Positions 26,382-34,969 of a stretch of 64,000 bases of DNA are shown piece after piece (within the stretch, counting starts at the first letter, position 1; each line of letters opens with the position of its first letter). Below the pieces are notes generated by a model that did no database searches, was not told the DNA's origin, and saw nothing but the letters and a program-made list of their open reading frames with translations. Position numbers and translations under genes: made by a program. Source of the DNA: Vibrio navarrensis (lineage in GTDB: Bacteria; Pseudomonadota; Gammaproteobacteria; Enterobacterales; Vibrionaceae); the NCBI RefSeq assembly GCF_015767675.1, contig NZ_CP065218.1, forward strand, positions 806,001 through 870,000. The letters run 5' to 3'.

Positions 26382-26683
26382 ACCCCACCTGTGATTTTGC
26401 TTTTGGTTAATTTGATGGTTTCAGCTGAAGGGTTAATGCCTTCACCTGTCACACCACATTTACCGTCACGGGCGCGTACCAACCGGCCTTGCGGATCATC
26501 TTTCAACTCTTGTTTCTCAAAGCGTTTCTCTGTACCACATTTACCAGCCGCACACTTACCGCCATGTTGAGAGCTGGATTGAGCTTCTACGGGAGCTTCT
26601 GTGGGTACATCAGCAAACGCCATGCCTGAGTTTAAAGTAATGACAGACGTCATCGCGATAGATAGAGCGAGTTTATTGTTCAT
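26369..26683 (-). CDS. Secreted Cys-peptide precursor with GKC motifs (bufferin/HvfA-like)
   Basis: A 104-residue peptide with a signal sequence (cleavage near Ala24, GMAFA). The mature part has only four Cys, at 44, 49, 76 and 102. Three sit in GKC motifs (GGKCAAGKCG and DGKCG), which resemble the EGKCG repeats of HvfA-type copper-binding RiPPs; the last is in GGVCGQ at the very C-terminus. MNIO enzymes convert such Cys to metal-binding heterocycles. The spacing and the terminal GGVCGQ differ from the canonical DUF2282 bufferins, and there is a charged insert between the Cys pairs. It is translated in overlap with the MBL-fold gene before it and DUF692 after it. Confidence 0.85.
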   Translation of the reverse strand: MNNKLALSIAMTSVITLNSGMAFADVPTEAPVEAQSSSQHGGKCAAGKCGTEKRFEKQELKDDPQGRLVRARDGKCGVTGEGINPSAETIKLTKSKITGGVCGQ

Positions 26684-27629
26684 GAGACATCTCCTTCGCT
26701 GCGCTCATTGGGTAGCTAGATAAGTCGTGACCAGCGATAACTTGACCGTGGTAGTACTCTTTAACGATCTTGATGGAAGCGGGTTTGAGTTTTAGACCTA
26801 AGCCCATCCAGTGGTTAAGCACCAAGAGTTTTGGATTTACTTCTGCGGCGATCTTGCCGACAACCGATGGCTTAGCGTGCAGAAATGACGAGACTTCGTC
26901 GGCTTCTTCATGAATTGCCAATGGCATCAATAAGATGTCCGCACCTTTAGCGAAGTCGATGAAGTCAGGGTTACTGCCGTTTTGGTCGGCGGAAATCACC
27001 ATCACTCCTTCGGCACTTTCGATTCGAAAAGCGAGGCAAGGTACGTCGCCGTGTGGGATGCCTAGTGCATAAATGGTCAACCCATCTTGCTCGTACACCT
27101 TGGTGCCTTGGGAAGTTTTGTATGGCACATCCGTAATAGTGATAGGGAACAAGCCATCACTGCCATCAAACAAACCATTCAAGTATGCGTAAGCGCCTTT
27201 ATTACCGTCGAAAAGCGCTTGCATGTAACCGGTTAGGCTAGGGAATGCAGAGCCCGCTTTCGGACCGGCAATATCGAGTGGATCTTCACGATCAAAGAAG
27301 TAACCACCTTTTAGCAGGGCTGGAACGTCGGCGACGTGGTCGGTGTGAAAGTGGCTTAAACCAAGGAAGTCTAAGTCTTCCAGTTTGCCGCCCGCTTGAC
27401 CGAAACGCAGATAGACACCGCCACCGGCATCGATCATCACGCGTGATTTTCCTTTCCACCAAACCAGTTCACCAGACGATGCGCGAAGGTCATCAGAAAT
27501 TGGTCCGCCAGAGCCAAGAAGCTGCAAAGTAAAATCTTTGTCGAGCGGTTCGAGAGAGATCGCGTAACTGTTGGCGGCTCCGAGCGATAACCCCAGAGCC
27601 AGCACTAACGCTTTTAAAGGCTGTTTCAT
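26673..27629 (-). CDS. Secreted metallo-beta-lactamase-fold hydrolase leading the MNIO operon
   Basis: A 318-residue protein with a signal peptide (cleavage near ANSYA, residue 23). It carries a complete MBL metal site: SHFHTDHVAD, later SADQNG with Asp, and LNHWMGLG. The C-terminal GHDLSSY motif supplies another His. It is expected in the periplasm. It starts the five-gene operon and overlaps the Cys-peptide by 11 bases. An MBL enzyme as first gene of a bufferin-type operon is not the standard arrangement I know. It could process the modified peptide or a toxic metabolite. AAAAGG lies 8 bases upstream of the ATG. Confidence 0.87.
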   Translation of the reverse strand: MKQPLKALVLALGLSLGAANSYAISLEPLDKDFTLQLLGSGGPISDDLRASSGELVWWKGKSRVMIDAGGGVYLRFGQAGGKLEDLDFLGLSHFHTDHVADVPALLKGGYFFDREDPLDIAGPKAGSAFPSLTGYMQALFDGNKGAYAYLNGLFDGSDGLFPITITDVPYKTSQGTKVYEQDGLTIYALGIPHGDVPCLAFRIESAEGVMVISADQNGSNPDFIDFAKGADILLMPLAIHEEADEVSSFLHAKPSVVGKIAAEVNPKLLVLNHWMGLGLKLKPASIKIVKEYYHGQVIAGHDLSSYPMSAAKEMSHEQ

Positions 27630-27961
27630 ATCGAATACCTTTTCTTATTTGTTTTCTTTGGGTGAGCATCCAAAGAAGAGTTGAAGAGGCAAGAAAAACG
27701 ATTTGTTTTTGATGTCCGTCAAAGCACGGGAATAAGATATCCAATATTGGTGGTTAATTATATCTAGTAATTTTAAAGCCTTGTTCAGGTAAATTGAACG
27801 TTATTGATTTGAGCAGAACAAGCATCAGAATGTAAAAAGGCACCGCGAAGGGTAATGCCCTTGTTTCTTGTGTATTTTCCAGACATTTTCCCGTCTTAGA
27901 GATCGACATTTTTACCGGAGTATGATCAATTATTGGTTTTAAGAATGAAGCCTATAATGCC
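27630..27961. promoter_or_regulatory. Upstream region of the MNIO operon
   Basis: A 332-bp AT-rich interval without a supportable gene. It should contain the operon promoter. The only internal symmetry noted is GTTCA-ggtaaat-TGAAC at 27783-27799. No Fur box or clear ECF-type promoter was recognised. Confidence 0.3.
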
Positions 27962-28185
27962 ATGAATATCTCCTACCGTTTTAAGCTGATCTGTGAAGAA
28001 ATTGCTGAACTTAACGAACTCACCAGTAAAGGGAAGCACAACGCCAGAAAGCTAAAGCGTGCTCAGATCCTTTTACTGGCAAATCACAGGCAACATACAG
28101 ACGCTGAAATAGGTCAGCTCTTAAATACCAGTACTTCAACGGTCTAAAGAACCAAACGCGGCTTTGTCGAAAGATCTGATCGCAG
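27962..28185 (+). pseudogene. IS630-family transposase, N-terminal fragment
   Basis: The frame begins MNISYRFKLICEEIAELNEL, then KHNARKLKRAQILLLANHRQ, TDAEIGQLLNTSTSTV, a TAA, and continues in the same frame RTKRGFVERS. This is the helix-turn-helix start of IS630-type transposases. It has one nonsense codon and no catalytic domain. It lies between the MNIO operon promoter and the right end of the insertion. Confidence 0.75.
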
Positions 28186-28211
28186 AACCCGCTTTTAGTT
28201 CCCTTCAATTC

Positions 28212-28228
28212 TTAACCCGAGTTCAGGT
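28212..28228 (-). repeat. Terminal inverted repeat, right
   Basis: The complement reads ACCTGAACTCGGGTTAA, matching 14 of 17 positions of the left end. Confidence 0.7.
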
Positions 28229-28234
28229 TAATTA
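28229..28234 (+). repeat. Target-site duplication, right copy (TAATTA)
   Basis: Direct repeat of 23065-23070. Its last three bases are the complement of the pirin stop codon. Confidence 0.7.
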
Positions 28235-29074
28235 GACAAAGTGACCTGTTTGGTAATCTTTAATAGCTTGCTCAATTTCTTCCACGGTGTTCATCACAAA
28301 TGGGCCGCAGTGCACGATGGGTTCATGGATTGGCATTCCAGCGAGAATTAGGGCGCCACTTTCCTCTTGCGCCGACAGTTTCAGTTGTTCTGCGTTGCTC
28401 AAGACGCCGAGTTGCCCTGCACTGACAAGGTGTTGGTCAATGGCAATTTTCCCTTGGTAGACAAATACTAAACATTGAAAGTCTGCCGGGATCTCGACCG
28501 TGAGCTCATGGGAGGCGTTGCTGCGCCAATCGGCAATGGTCATGGCTATCGAACTGCTTTGCAGTGGGCCAGCGATCTCATGCGCATCGATAGATAGCGC
28601 TCCGGCAATCACGCGAACTATGCCCCAGTCAGGATGGCTTTTTTCGGTAATGCTCTCAGGCTGGAAATCGTGGTATTGCGCTGGCGACATTTTGTTTTTG
28701 GCTGGCTGGTTAATCCAGATTTGAAACCCATGCAGCTGCCCATCCATCATAATCGGCATTTCGCTGTGTATCACGCCGCGACCTGCCGCCATCCATTGAG
28801 CTCCACCACTTCTCAGTTCTCCGACATTCCCCATGTGATCTTTGTGCTGAAAATGGCCATTGAGCATATAGGTCAAGGTTTCAATACCGCGATGCGGGTG
28901 CGGTGGAAAGCCGCCGATATAGTCGGCCGCCTTATCTGATTTCAGCTCGTCAATCATCAGAAAAGGAGAAAAGTTCGGTTGGTTAAAACCCGCGACACGA
29001 CGAATATTAACCCCATCACCATCTGAGGTTCGAACGGCGCGATGGAGTTGTTTTACAGTGCGGTATGAGGACAT
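28232..29074 (-). CDS. Pirin-family protein (bicupin)
   Basis: A 280-residue double-cupin protein. The iron-binding N-terminal cupin is clear (FPPHPHRGIETLTYML with His, GHFQHKDHMGN, and HSEMPI). The second half is the usual C-terminal cupin without metal ligands. Relatives have quercetinase or regulatory roles; the function here is unknown. The stop codon coincides with the right TAATTA repeat, so the insertion left the coding sequence intact. A moderate SD (CAAGGAGTC) lies upstream. Confidence 0.92.
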   Translation of the reverse strand: MSSYRTVKQLHRAVRTSDGDGVNIRRVAGFNQPNFSPFLMIDELKSDKAADYIGGFPPHPHRGIETLTYMLNGHFQHKDHMGNVGELRSGGAQWMAAGRGVIHSEMPIMMDGQLHGFQIWINQPAKNKMSPAQYHDFQPESITEKSHPDWGIVRVIAGALSIDAHEIAGPLQSSSIAMTIADWRSNASHELTVEIPADFQCLVFVYQGKIAIDQHLVSAGQLGVLSNAEQLKLSAQEESGALILAGMPIHEPIVHCGPFVMNTVEEIEQAIKDYQTGHFV

Positions 29075-29328
29075 GGCTGACTCCTTGTTTTTCCAATGAG
29101 TTTAATGACATTCGTCGAATGAGAGCAGGTTGGAAAGTTGTTCAACATGTTCGAAAGATTTGAAAACCAGCAAGTGTTTTGGCGAGAAAATTGGCATCCT
29201 GATCTGGACAATTCAGCATGTCGGAAACACATGCTTACGGTTTTCACTCTCATTTGAGAGAGGTATTTAAATCGTCATAGGGGGAATTGACTATACTAAC
29301 AATAGCCTAGTCAAAACGGAGGTGTAGT

Positions 29329-29604
29329 GTGTCTGTACAACCGAAGCACAGTGACCATTCCCCTCGCTATGAAGTGCCGGATCTGACCAACGAGCAGCGG
29401 CATAGATTTACCTCGGTGGCGAACAAAGCGCAGGTAAGAAAAGAACAGTTGGAAGAGCGCCCTACTATTATTGAAGCGGCCAAACGGGCAGCGTTAAAGC
29501 CTGTGGTACAACCGCGGCCAAACAAAATAAATAAAGTGCGTTATGCTATTTGGCTATGCACTTTTTTAGCGGTCTGTTTGTGGCTGATGTATATGGCGGG
29601 TTAG
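29329..29604 (+). CDS. Hypothetical C-tail-anchored small protein, 91 aa
   Basis: A GTG start at 29329 follows ACGGAGGTG. The first ~65 residues are hydrophilic and rich in charged residues and proline (EERPTIIEAAKRAALKP). A single hydrophobic helix (about 70-90, YAIWLCTFLAVCLWLMYM) ends the protein, so it should be tail-anchored in the inner membrane. No family is recognised. Confidence 0.65.
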   Translation: MSVQPKHSDHSPRYEVPDLTNEQRHRFTSVANKAQVRKEQLEERPTIIEAAKRAALKPVVQPRPNKINKVRYAIWLCTFLAVCLWLMYMAG

Positions 29605-29652
29605 TTAGGCTCATTGGATGAATGTTGTTCCTTTTAGGCTTTGTGCGAATCG

Positions 29653-30846
29653 TTAATATTTGCTCGGGCGTTGGCGAGGTATCAAGGGTGACACATTCGA
29701 CATAGAGGCAGTCTGATACGTTTCCAACGGGTGACTAAAGTGGTTTTGCTCGTCCTCGTTGTAGTAAGTGAAACGATTCTTGCCTGCGTGCTTGGCTTTG
29801 TACATGGCTTTGTCCGCGCAGCGTGTCAATTCTGAGAGCTCAAAGGCATCTTGCCCGTATATCGCCGCACCTACACTTAAGGTCAAACCTTGAATCCGCT
29901 GATTCGCTTGATAGCCAGTGCGATAGAGCGTAATGATGCGTTTGAGGATGTTGTCCAGATCTTGGCGATTTTTTACCTCATAGAGCATCAAAACAAATTC
30001 ATCGCCAGCGAAACGGGCGATGGAATAATCATTCTTGTCGGTGCGACGATCTTTATTGCGGATGTTATTTTTCAGCCTTCGAGCAAAGTGTTGCAGCACC
30101 TTATCGCCAACATCATGGCCGTAGTTGTCATTGATGGTTTTAAAATTGTCGATATCAATGAAGATAAGCGCGGTGATGCAAGTCGTGGGCGTGGCGTCTA
30201 TATCTTTGAGCTTCTCTTTTGCCCAGATCTCGAAACTCCAGCGATTGGCTAACCCAGTGAGCTTATCGGTATAGGCGAGATCTTCGATGCCTTCGAGATA
30301 GAGAGAATGGACGTAGTTGATCAACCGGTAGTGGTAAAACGCAAAGGCATGACAAATAAGGCTAGTGAAAATTAAGGCGATCACAAGGCTGTAGGCCGTT
30401 TGGATCGGATACCCTTGCACGGGATGGCTGACAAGCAGAATCACGCAAACCGTAAGATAGAAAAGCGAGTTCAGTAATACGCCGATTTTAAAACGGTTAA
30501 GTAGGATAACTGCGCTTAGAATGGGGAACAACCACAGCAAGCGATCTGGGTTTGGTGTGGTGTGGAAAATCATCGGCATTGCGCCAAGCAATAGAATGGC
30601 ACTCAAGATCAGGTCGGCATTAAGGCCCTTACGGCTGTGCTGAAGGTAAGCAAAAACCAATAAGCTCAACAAAGCAAACGCACCATTGAGTAGCGCAATA
30701 CTCAGATGAGCCGCCAACGCTTGTTCAATAGTGTGGTAGAGAAACAGCCCGCAGGACGCGAGTGACCCAATGCTGACAATTTTGCGCTTTCTCGTCAGCC
30801 TTATATCTGCCATTTCTTCGATATGTTGTCCTGCTAAAGTGGCCAT
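29653..30846 (-). CDS. Membrane diguanylate cyclase (GGDEF domain)
   Basis: A 397-residue protein. About six hydrophobic segments (residues ~25-185) form an uncharacterised membrane sensor. The GGDEF domain follows from ~195: DKLTGLANRWSFE, IDIDNFKTINDNYGHDVGD, and the active loop RFAGDEFVLML. The loop is AGDEF instead of GGDEF, a substitution found in some active cyclases. RRTD upstream may be an inhibitory-site remnant. It makes cyclic di-GMP if active. Confidence 0.88.
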   Translation of the reverse strand: MATLAGQHIEEMADIRLTRKRKIVSIGSLASCGLFLYHTIEQALAAHLSIALLNGAFALLSLLVFAYLQHSRKGLNADLILSAILLLGAMPMIFHTTPNPDRLLWLFPILSAVILLNRFKIGVLLNSLFYLTVCVILLVSHPVQGYPIQTAYSLVIALIFTSLICHAFAFYHYRLINYVHSLYLEGIEDLAYTDKLTGLANRWSFEIWAKEKLKDIDATPTTCITALIFIDIDNFKTINDNYGHDVGDKVLQHFARRLKNNIRNKDRRTDKNDYSIARFAGDEFVLMLYEVKNRQDLDNILKRIITLYRTGYQANQRIQGLTLSVGAAIYGQDAFELSELTRCADKAMYKAKHAGKNRFTYYNEDEQNHFSHPLETYQTASMSNVSPLIPRQRPSKY

Positions 30847-31161
30847 TTTCCCTCAATAAATTCTGCAACCTGTACTCCTTCACAGCGTAATTGTAGTTGA
30901 GAAATGGATTTTTTAACCAATAGCTCAAAAGTATTAGTTAAGTGTGGTGGTATGTGAGACTCAATGGATTGTTGCTGTGTTAGATATTTGTCATTGCGGC
31001 CATCGGCTTTCTTGGGTTTAAAGCAAGAGAATGTAATGTGTTACGGGGGTTGTCGGCAAAAAATTGACTATCAATAGGTGACAAAATGTATAGCAAAAAG
31101 AAACATTAAGAATGTTGTTTAATAGCGAAATAATCTAAAAAGCCAATGGTCTCAAAATCAG
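30847..31161. other. Intergenic region between the cyclase and glgX, no gene seen
   Basis: About 315 AT-rich bases between a minus-strand promoter (cyclase) and the end of glgX. No ORF with a ribosome site, no strong repeat and no RNA motif was recognised. Confidence 0.5.
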
Positions 31162-31184
31162 AGAGGCTGGTTTTGCCAGCCTCT
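31162..31184. terminator. Stem-loop at the end of glgX
   Basis: AGAGGCTGG-TTTTG-CCAGCCTCT, a perfect 9-bp stem just downstream of the glgX stop. The T-tract is poor, so termination efficiency is uncertain. Confidence 0.6.
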
Positions 31185-31192
31185 GCCTTGTG

Positions 31193-33178
31193 TTAATCAA
31201 CGAGGCTGCTTTTGGGCGCTTCTTGGGGCTGATAGTGTAATATCGCCATCGATACTGGAGAGAGCAGTAACTCACCCTCTGCGTGACCAGGGGAGATGTT
31301 ACGTACGTTGGTATCGCAGATCAGCGTCCAGGTTTGTTTACTGTCATTAGGCAGGGTAAAACGTGCTGGGGCGCTGGTTTGGTTGATGAGATAGACCATT
31401 TCCGCGCCATCTTTGCCAATTCCAATATGCAGTGCCACCGCACTCAAACGATTCCAATCTTCGTGCTCCATCGGTGAGCCATCCACTCTACGCCAAAAAA
31501 TGCGGTTGAGGTTACGGTTGGCCCCACTGAACGCGCGAATAAACGGCACCATATAGGTCTGTCGATTCGCCACCATCTGCGAAAGCCAGTGTTTAAAATC
31601 TCGCTTACGCTCTGATGATTGCCAATTGAGCCAACTGGTTTCGTTGTCCTGACAATAGGCGTTATTGTTGCCTTTTTGCGTGTGAGACAACACATCGGCG
31701 GTTAAAACATGCGGAATGCCAAAGGCGAATAGCAGGCTCGCCATAAAGTTACGCTTTTGCTTTTCACGCGTGGCGATCACCATCAAGTTCTCAGTGGGGC
31801 CTTCTACGCCATAGTTTTCAGAGCGGTTGTCACCGTGCCCATCGCGGTTTTGTTCGCCGTTGTCTTCATTGTGCTTATGTTTGTAAGACACCAGATCTTG
31901 CATGGTGAAACCGTCGTGATACGTGATGTAATTCACAGTGAGTTTGTATGGCCAGTTTGCCGCGCTGTAGATATCACGAGAACCCATCAGGCGAGTGGCA
32001 AACTCTTTGAGATAGCCTTGATCGCCACGCCAAAAGCTGCGAGTGATGTCGCGCAGCTTGTCGTTGCACTCGTTCCAGCCAAATGGGAAATTGCCGACTT
32101 GGTAGCCATTTGGCCCGATATCCCAAGGTTCGGCGATCAATTTGGTCTCTTTTAAAATGGGATCCTGCGCGACCGCTTTGAAAAATGCCGCTTCCGGGTT
32201 GTAGTCATCCCCTTGACGGCCCAGCGTGGCTGCGAGATCAAAACGAAATCCGTCGACTTTGAACTCACTTACCCAGTAGCGCAAGGTATCCATAATCAAG
32301 TTGAGCGCAGGTTGATAGGTGAGATCCACCGTGTTACCGCACCCGGTAAAATTGGCAAAATGGCTGCCATGTTTAAAGTAAAAGCGTGAATCGAGCGCTT
32401 TTAGGTTAAACACGGTTGGGCCAGCGCCGCCTTCTGCGGTGTGGTTATAGACCACATCTAAAATCACTTGAATACCGTGGCGATGCAGTTCCCGAATTGC
32501 GGTTTTAAGCTCAAGCACCGCATCTTTGTCGGCGTAGCGCGGGTCAGGCACCATAAACAAATAAGGGTTGTAGCCCCAATAGTTCACTTTGCCCATATCG
32601 AGCAAATGCGGCTCGTGCATGCAGGCGGCAATGGGCAAGAGCTGTAAGGTGTTGATGTTTTGCTCTTTGTAAAACGCCAGCATGGGCTTACTCACTAAGC
32701 CCAAATACCGACCCTGTTCGCTCACCGCAACATCAGGGTGAAGTTTACTCACTCCCTTTACATGCGTTTCAAACAGAATCATCTCTTCACGTGCAATACG
32801 AGGGTGATCGGTATCTTGCCAATCGAAATCATCCTGATAGACCACGCACTTGGGCATGGCGAAGCTTTTTTCTGCGCTGTAAGGGGTCTTGTAATGCAGT
32901 GGCCCATCTAAGGCTTTGGCATAGGGATCGGAAAGGAGCAATGGCCCTTCTTCGCTGTCCACTAGGTAGCCATATTTTTGCCCAGCTTTAATGCCCGGAA
33001 CAAAAGTGTAGCGAATGCCCGCGTACTCATTCTCTAGCTCATAGGTTTTGAATTGTTTTTTTTCATCAAACAGAGCTAAACGAATCGACGGACAGTCCGG
33101 TGCATGTATGGCAAAGTTGCACCCCGTTTCGTGTAACGTAGCGCCCAGAGGGTATGGGCGTGAGAGCGATGCTGTCAT
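31193..33178 (-). CDS. glgX: Glycogen debranching enzyme GlgX (GH13, isoamylase type)
   Basis: About 661 residues from MTASLSRPYPLG; an upstream Met adds nine residues. An N-terminal CBM48-like domain (GATLHETGCNFAIHAPDC) precedes the GH13 barrel. Catalytic regions: VILDVVYNHTAEGG, VDGFRFDLAATL (Asp nucleophile), LIAEPWDIGPNGYQVGNFP (Glu acid) and NYITYHDGFT (Asp). It hydrolyses alpha-1,6 branches of glycogen or limit dextrin in the cytoplasm. It is divergent from the lamB cluster and works with the amylase and debranching enzyme nearby. Confidence 0.93.
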   Translation of the reverse strand: MTASLSRPYPLGATLHETGCNFAIHAPDCPSIRLALFDEKKQFKTYELENEYAGIRYTFVPGIKAGQKYGYLVDSEEGPLLLSDPYAKALDGPLHYKTPYSAEKSFAMPKCVVYQDDFDWQDTDHPRIAREEMILFETHVKGVSKLHPDVAVSEQGRYLGLVSKPMLAFYKEQNINTLQLLPIAACMHEPHLLDMGKVNYWGYNPYLFMVPDPRYADKDAVLELKTAIRELHRHGIQVILDVVYNHTAEGGAGPTVFNLKALDSRFYFKHGSHFANFTGCGNTVDLTYQPALNLIMDTLRYWVSEFKVDGFRFDLAATLGRQGDDYNPEAAFFKAVAQDPILKETKLIAEPWDIGPNGYQVGNFPFGWNECNDKLRDITRSFWRGDQGYLKEFATRLMGSRDIYSAANWPYKLTVNYITYHDGFTMQDLVSYKHKHNEDNGEQNRDGHGDNRSENYGVEGPTENLMVIATREKQKRNFMASLLFAFGIPHVLTADVLSHTQKGNNNAYCQDNETSWLNWQSSERKRDFKHWLSQMVANRQTYMVPFIRAFSGANRNLNRIFWRRVDGSPMEHEDWNRLSAVALHIGIGKDGAEMVYLINQTSAPARFTLPNDSKQTWTLICDTNVRNISPGHAEGELLLSPVSMAILHYQPQEAPKSSLVD

Positions 33179-33414
33179 GGTTATTTTTCTTGGGTCTTTA
33201 TCCATATTCGGAACTATTAGTAAAAAACTTTGTCACAAAGAGGTCAAGCGCCCCTCAGGGATTAATATAAATGTAATAAAATTACTTTCTACCTACCATT
33301 GTTGGCAAAAATATGAATTGCGCCTCACTTTGTAGCGCGACGATCTCTAGCAAAGTTACTAACTCCACCCTAATTCAGTGATCCTGCTCTATTAAACATC
33401 GTTCGGTAAAATCT

Positions 33415-33457
33415 ATCCTCCTTTCTCATCCCCCCCATTTTTTTTTGGGGCGGAGGA
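33415..33457. promoter_or_regulatory. MalT-box-like sites upstream of lamB
   Basis: The 436-bp glgX/lamB interval contains CTCATCCCC (complement GGGGATGAG, matching the MalT box GGGGAKGAGG), ATCCTCC just before it in the same orientation, and GGGGCGGAGGA after an A/T tract. Several such boxes are typical of maltose-regulon promoters. No malT gene is in the window. The rest of the interval holds no gene. Confidence 0.55.
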
Positions 33458-33614
33458 CGCCATTCTGTTCCTCCTCTCTTAGCATAGTCTGTGTTGAAAC
33501 AACTGGGGACCTTGTCCCATCTTACCTCTCTTTCTTTAGGTGATTTCTACTGCCTACTTCATCTTGAGAGCGAGCGGGGAGACAGAACGATAAATACCCT
33601 TAATGGAGTTAAGA

Positions 33615-34895
33615 ATGAAAAAAGTAAGTTTGATCGCTGCCGCAGTGGCTTCTACTTTAGCAGCAGGTACTGCCTTTGCTGCTGGTACTGACGTTACAAC
33701 CGATGGATGGGAAGTTCACGGTTATATGTCTTCGAACTACCGTCTAATTGATGGTAACACTAATGCTACTACCTTTAACAAAGGTGACTACCATGTTGCT
33801 GGTTCTTCTGCGACCAGTGAAAGTACAAACCAAGTTGAATTTGTTGTTAAGAAACATACAGAGTACGAAAGCGGTGTGTGGGCAAATTACAACGTTCGTG
33901 CTGAGTATGGTAATGGTAACTCTTACGCTTACTCTTCTTCAGGTAACCAAAAGAACAACACAAATTCTCAGTTCGAAGTGAAAGAAGCATTCGTTGAACT
34001 GGGCGCACTTCCTTATCTCGGTGAAGATTCTGTCGTTTGGGCTGGTCAACGTTTCCTAAACCGTAGTGCAGGTATTCTGTCGGGCGAATTCTGGAAACAG
34101 TCTTCAGGTGTTGGCGCAGGTTTTGAAACAAAACTGGCTGGCCATAAATTTGGTGTTGCTGCTGTGTCTGCAGACCCGAAAAATACTGTTAATGATTCAA
34201 GCTTAGAGCGCAAAACCCGTACTTCTCTTGATGTTTACTTCTACGGTTTGGATGTTGGCATTGGTAGCCTAGATCTTGACGCGAAATTCATGAAACAAGA
34301 CAAAAACAATGCGAGTGCAGCGGATGAAGCTGAGAATGGCGTTGGTTTTTCTGTCACTCTGAACTCAAGCTACTATGGTTTAGATGGTTGGACACAAACG
34401 GGTATCGCTTACGGTAAAGGTATGGCAACAAACCGTGGTGTCAACTTCGGTGAATGGAACGATACCTTTAAAGAAGACGATAACTCACTGTTCATTACCT
34501 CTTACGGTGTGTTGAATATTTCAGACACTGTTCAATTAGGTACTGAATTCACTCATTGGGAAATGATGGAAATCGGCGCATGGGGTCTTGGCGATGGTGG
34601 TTCTCGCACTATGTTTGCAGCGCGTCCTTCTTTCAAGATCAACGACAACTTCCGTTTCGAAGTAACAGCTTCTTACGCAGTAGAGAAAGCTGAACAGTGG
34701 CATAAACAAGACGGTTCTTGGATGTTTGTTGAAGCAGCGCCAATCTTTACTGTTAATGCGGACTACTTCGGTCGCCCACAAATCAAGCCTTACATTGCTT
34801 ACATGAAAGCGCTTGAAGATGGTGTTGGTAACAAAGGTATCAACGGCGAACAAGACGAAACCGTTGTTGGCGTTCACGCTGAAATTTGGTTCTAA
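33615..34895 (+). CDS. lamB: Maltoporin-type carbohydrate porin LamB
   Basis: A 426-residue outer-membrane beta-barrel. The signal peptide is MKKVSLIAAAVASTLAAG with cleavage after AFA. The mature protein opens with the LamB pattern GWEVHGYMSSNYRLID and ends in IWF, the terminal aromatic needed for assembly. WAGQRFLNR and FEVKEAFVELG fit the family. The length matches maltoporins. The ATG at 33615 follows GGAG. It is regulated by MalT-like boxes upstream and is followed by a terminator, then malM. Codon use looks optimised for high expression compared with its neighbours. Confidence 0.93.
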   Translation: MKKVSLIAAAVASTLAAGTAFAAGTDVTTDGWEVHGYMSSNYRLIDGNTNATTFNKGDYHVAGSSATSESTNQVEFVVKKHTEYESGVWANYNVRAEYGNGNSYAYSSSGNQKNNTNSQFEVKEAFVELGALPYLGEDSVVWAGQRFLNRSAGILSGEFWKQSSGVGAGFETKLAGHKFGVAAVSADPKNTVNDSSLERKTRTSLDVYFYGLDVGIGSLDLDAKFMKQDKNNASAADEAENGVGFSVTLNSSYYGLDGWTQTGIAYGKGMATNRGVNFGEWNDTFKEDDNSLFITSYGVLNISDTVQLGTEFTHWEMMEIGAWGLGDGGSRTMFAARPSFKINDNFRFEVTASYAVEKAEQWHKQDGSWMFVEAAPIFTVNADYFGRPQIKPYIAYMKALEDGVGNKGINGEQDETVVGVHAEIWF

Positions 34896-34908
34896 ACCAT
34901 TTAGTATT

Positions 34909-34936
34909 AAAGGCAGCCCACGGGCTGCCTTTTTGA
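34909..34936 (+). terminator. Terminator after lamB
   Basis: AAGGCAGCCC-AC-GGGCTGCCTT followed by TTTTG. The downstream malM may rely on read-through. Confidence 0.85.
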
Positions 34937-34969
34937 CTTTGTATCCTACAACCTATAGTGAGAAATAAA

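Larger units (their letters stand above)
23071..28228. mobile_element. Composite-transposon-like insertion carrying an MNIO peptide operon
   Basis: A 5158-bp unit starting ACCTGAGATCGGTTTAA and ending with the complement of ACCTGAACTCGGGTTAA. The 17-bp ends match at 14 positions. The unit is flanked by TAATTA on both sides. Inside are an IS982 transposase remnant at the left, a truncated cydA, the DoxX-DUF2063-DUF692-Cys-peptide-MBL operon, and an IS630 transposase fragment at the right. Outside lie ppnP and pirin, which would be joined cleanly if the unit were removed. The family of the outer ends is inferred as IS982 because the remnant transposase stops 14-16 bases inside the left end. Confidence 0.7.

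Noticed and set aside
27493..27744. 83-codon minus-strand frame upstream of the MNIO operon
   Set aside because: It overlaps the MBL-fold gene start and its promoter in another frame, and has no ribosome site.
27783..27799. GTTCA-7-TGAAC symmetry as the MNIO operon operator
   Set aside because: Five-base arms are common by chance in AT-rich DNA. It also contains TTCAGGT, similar to the unit's end, so I cannot tell whether it is functional.
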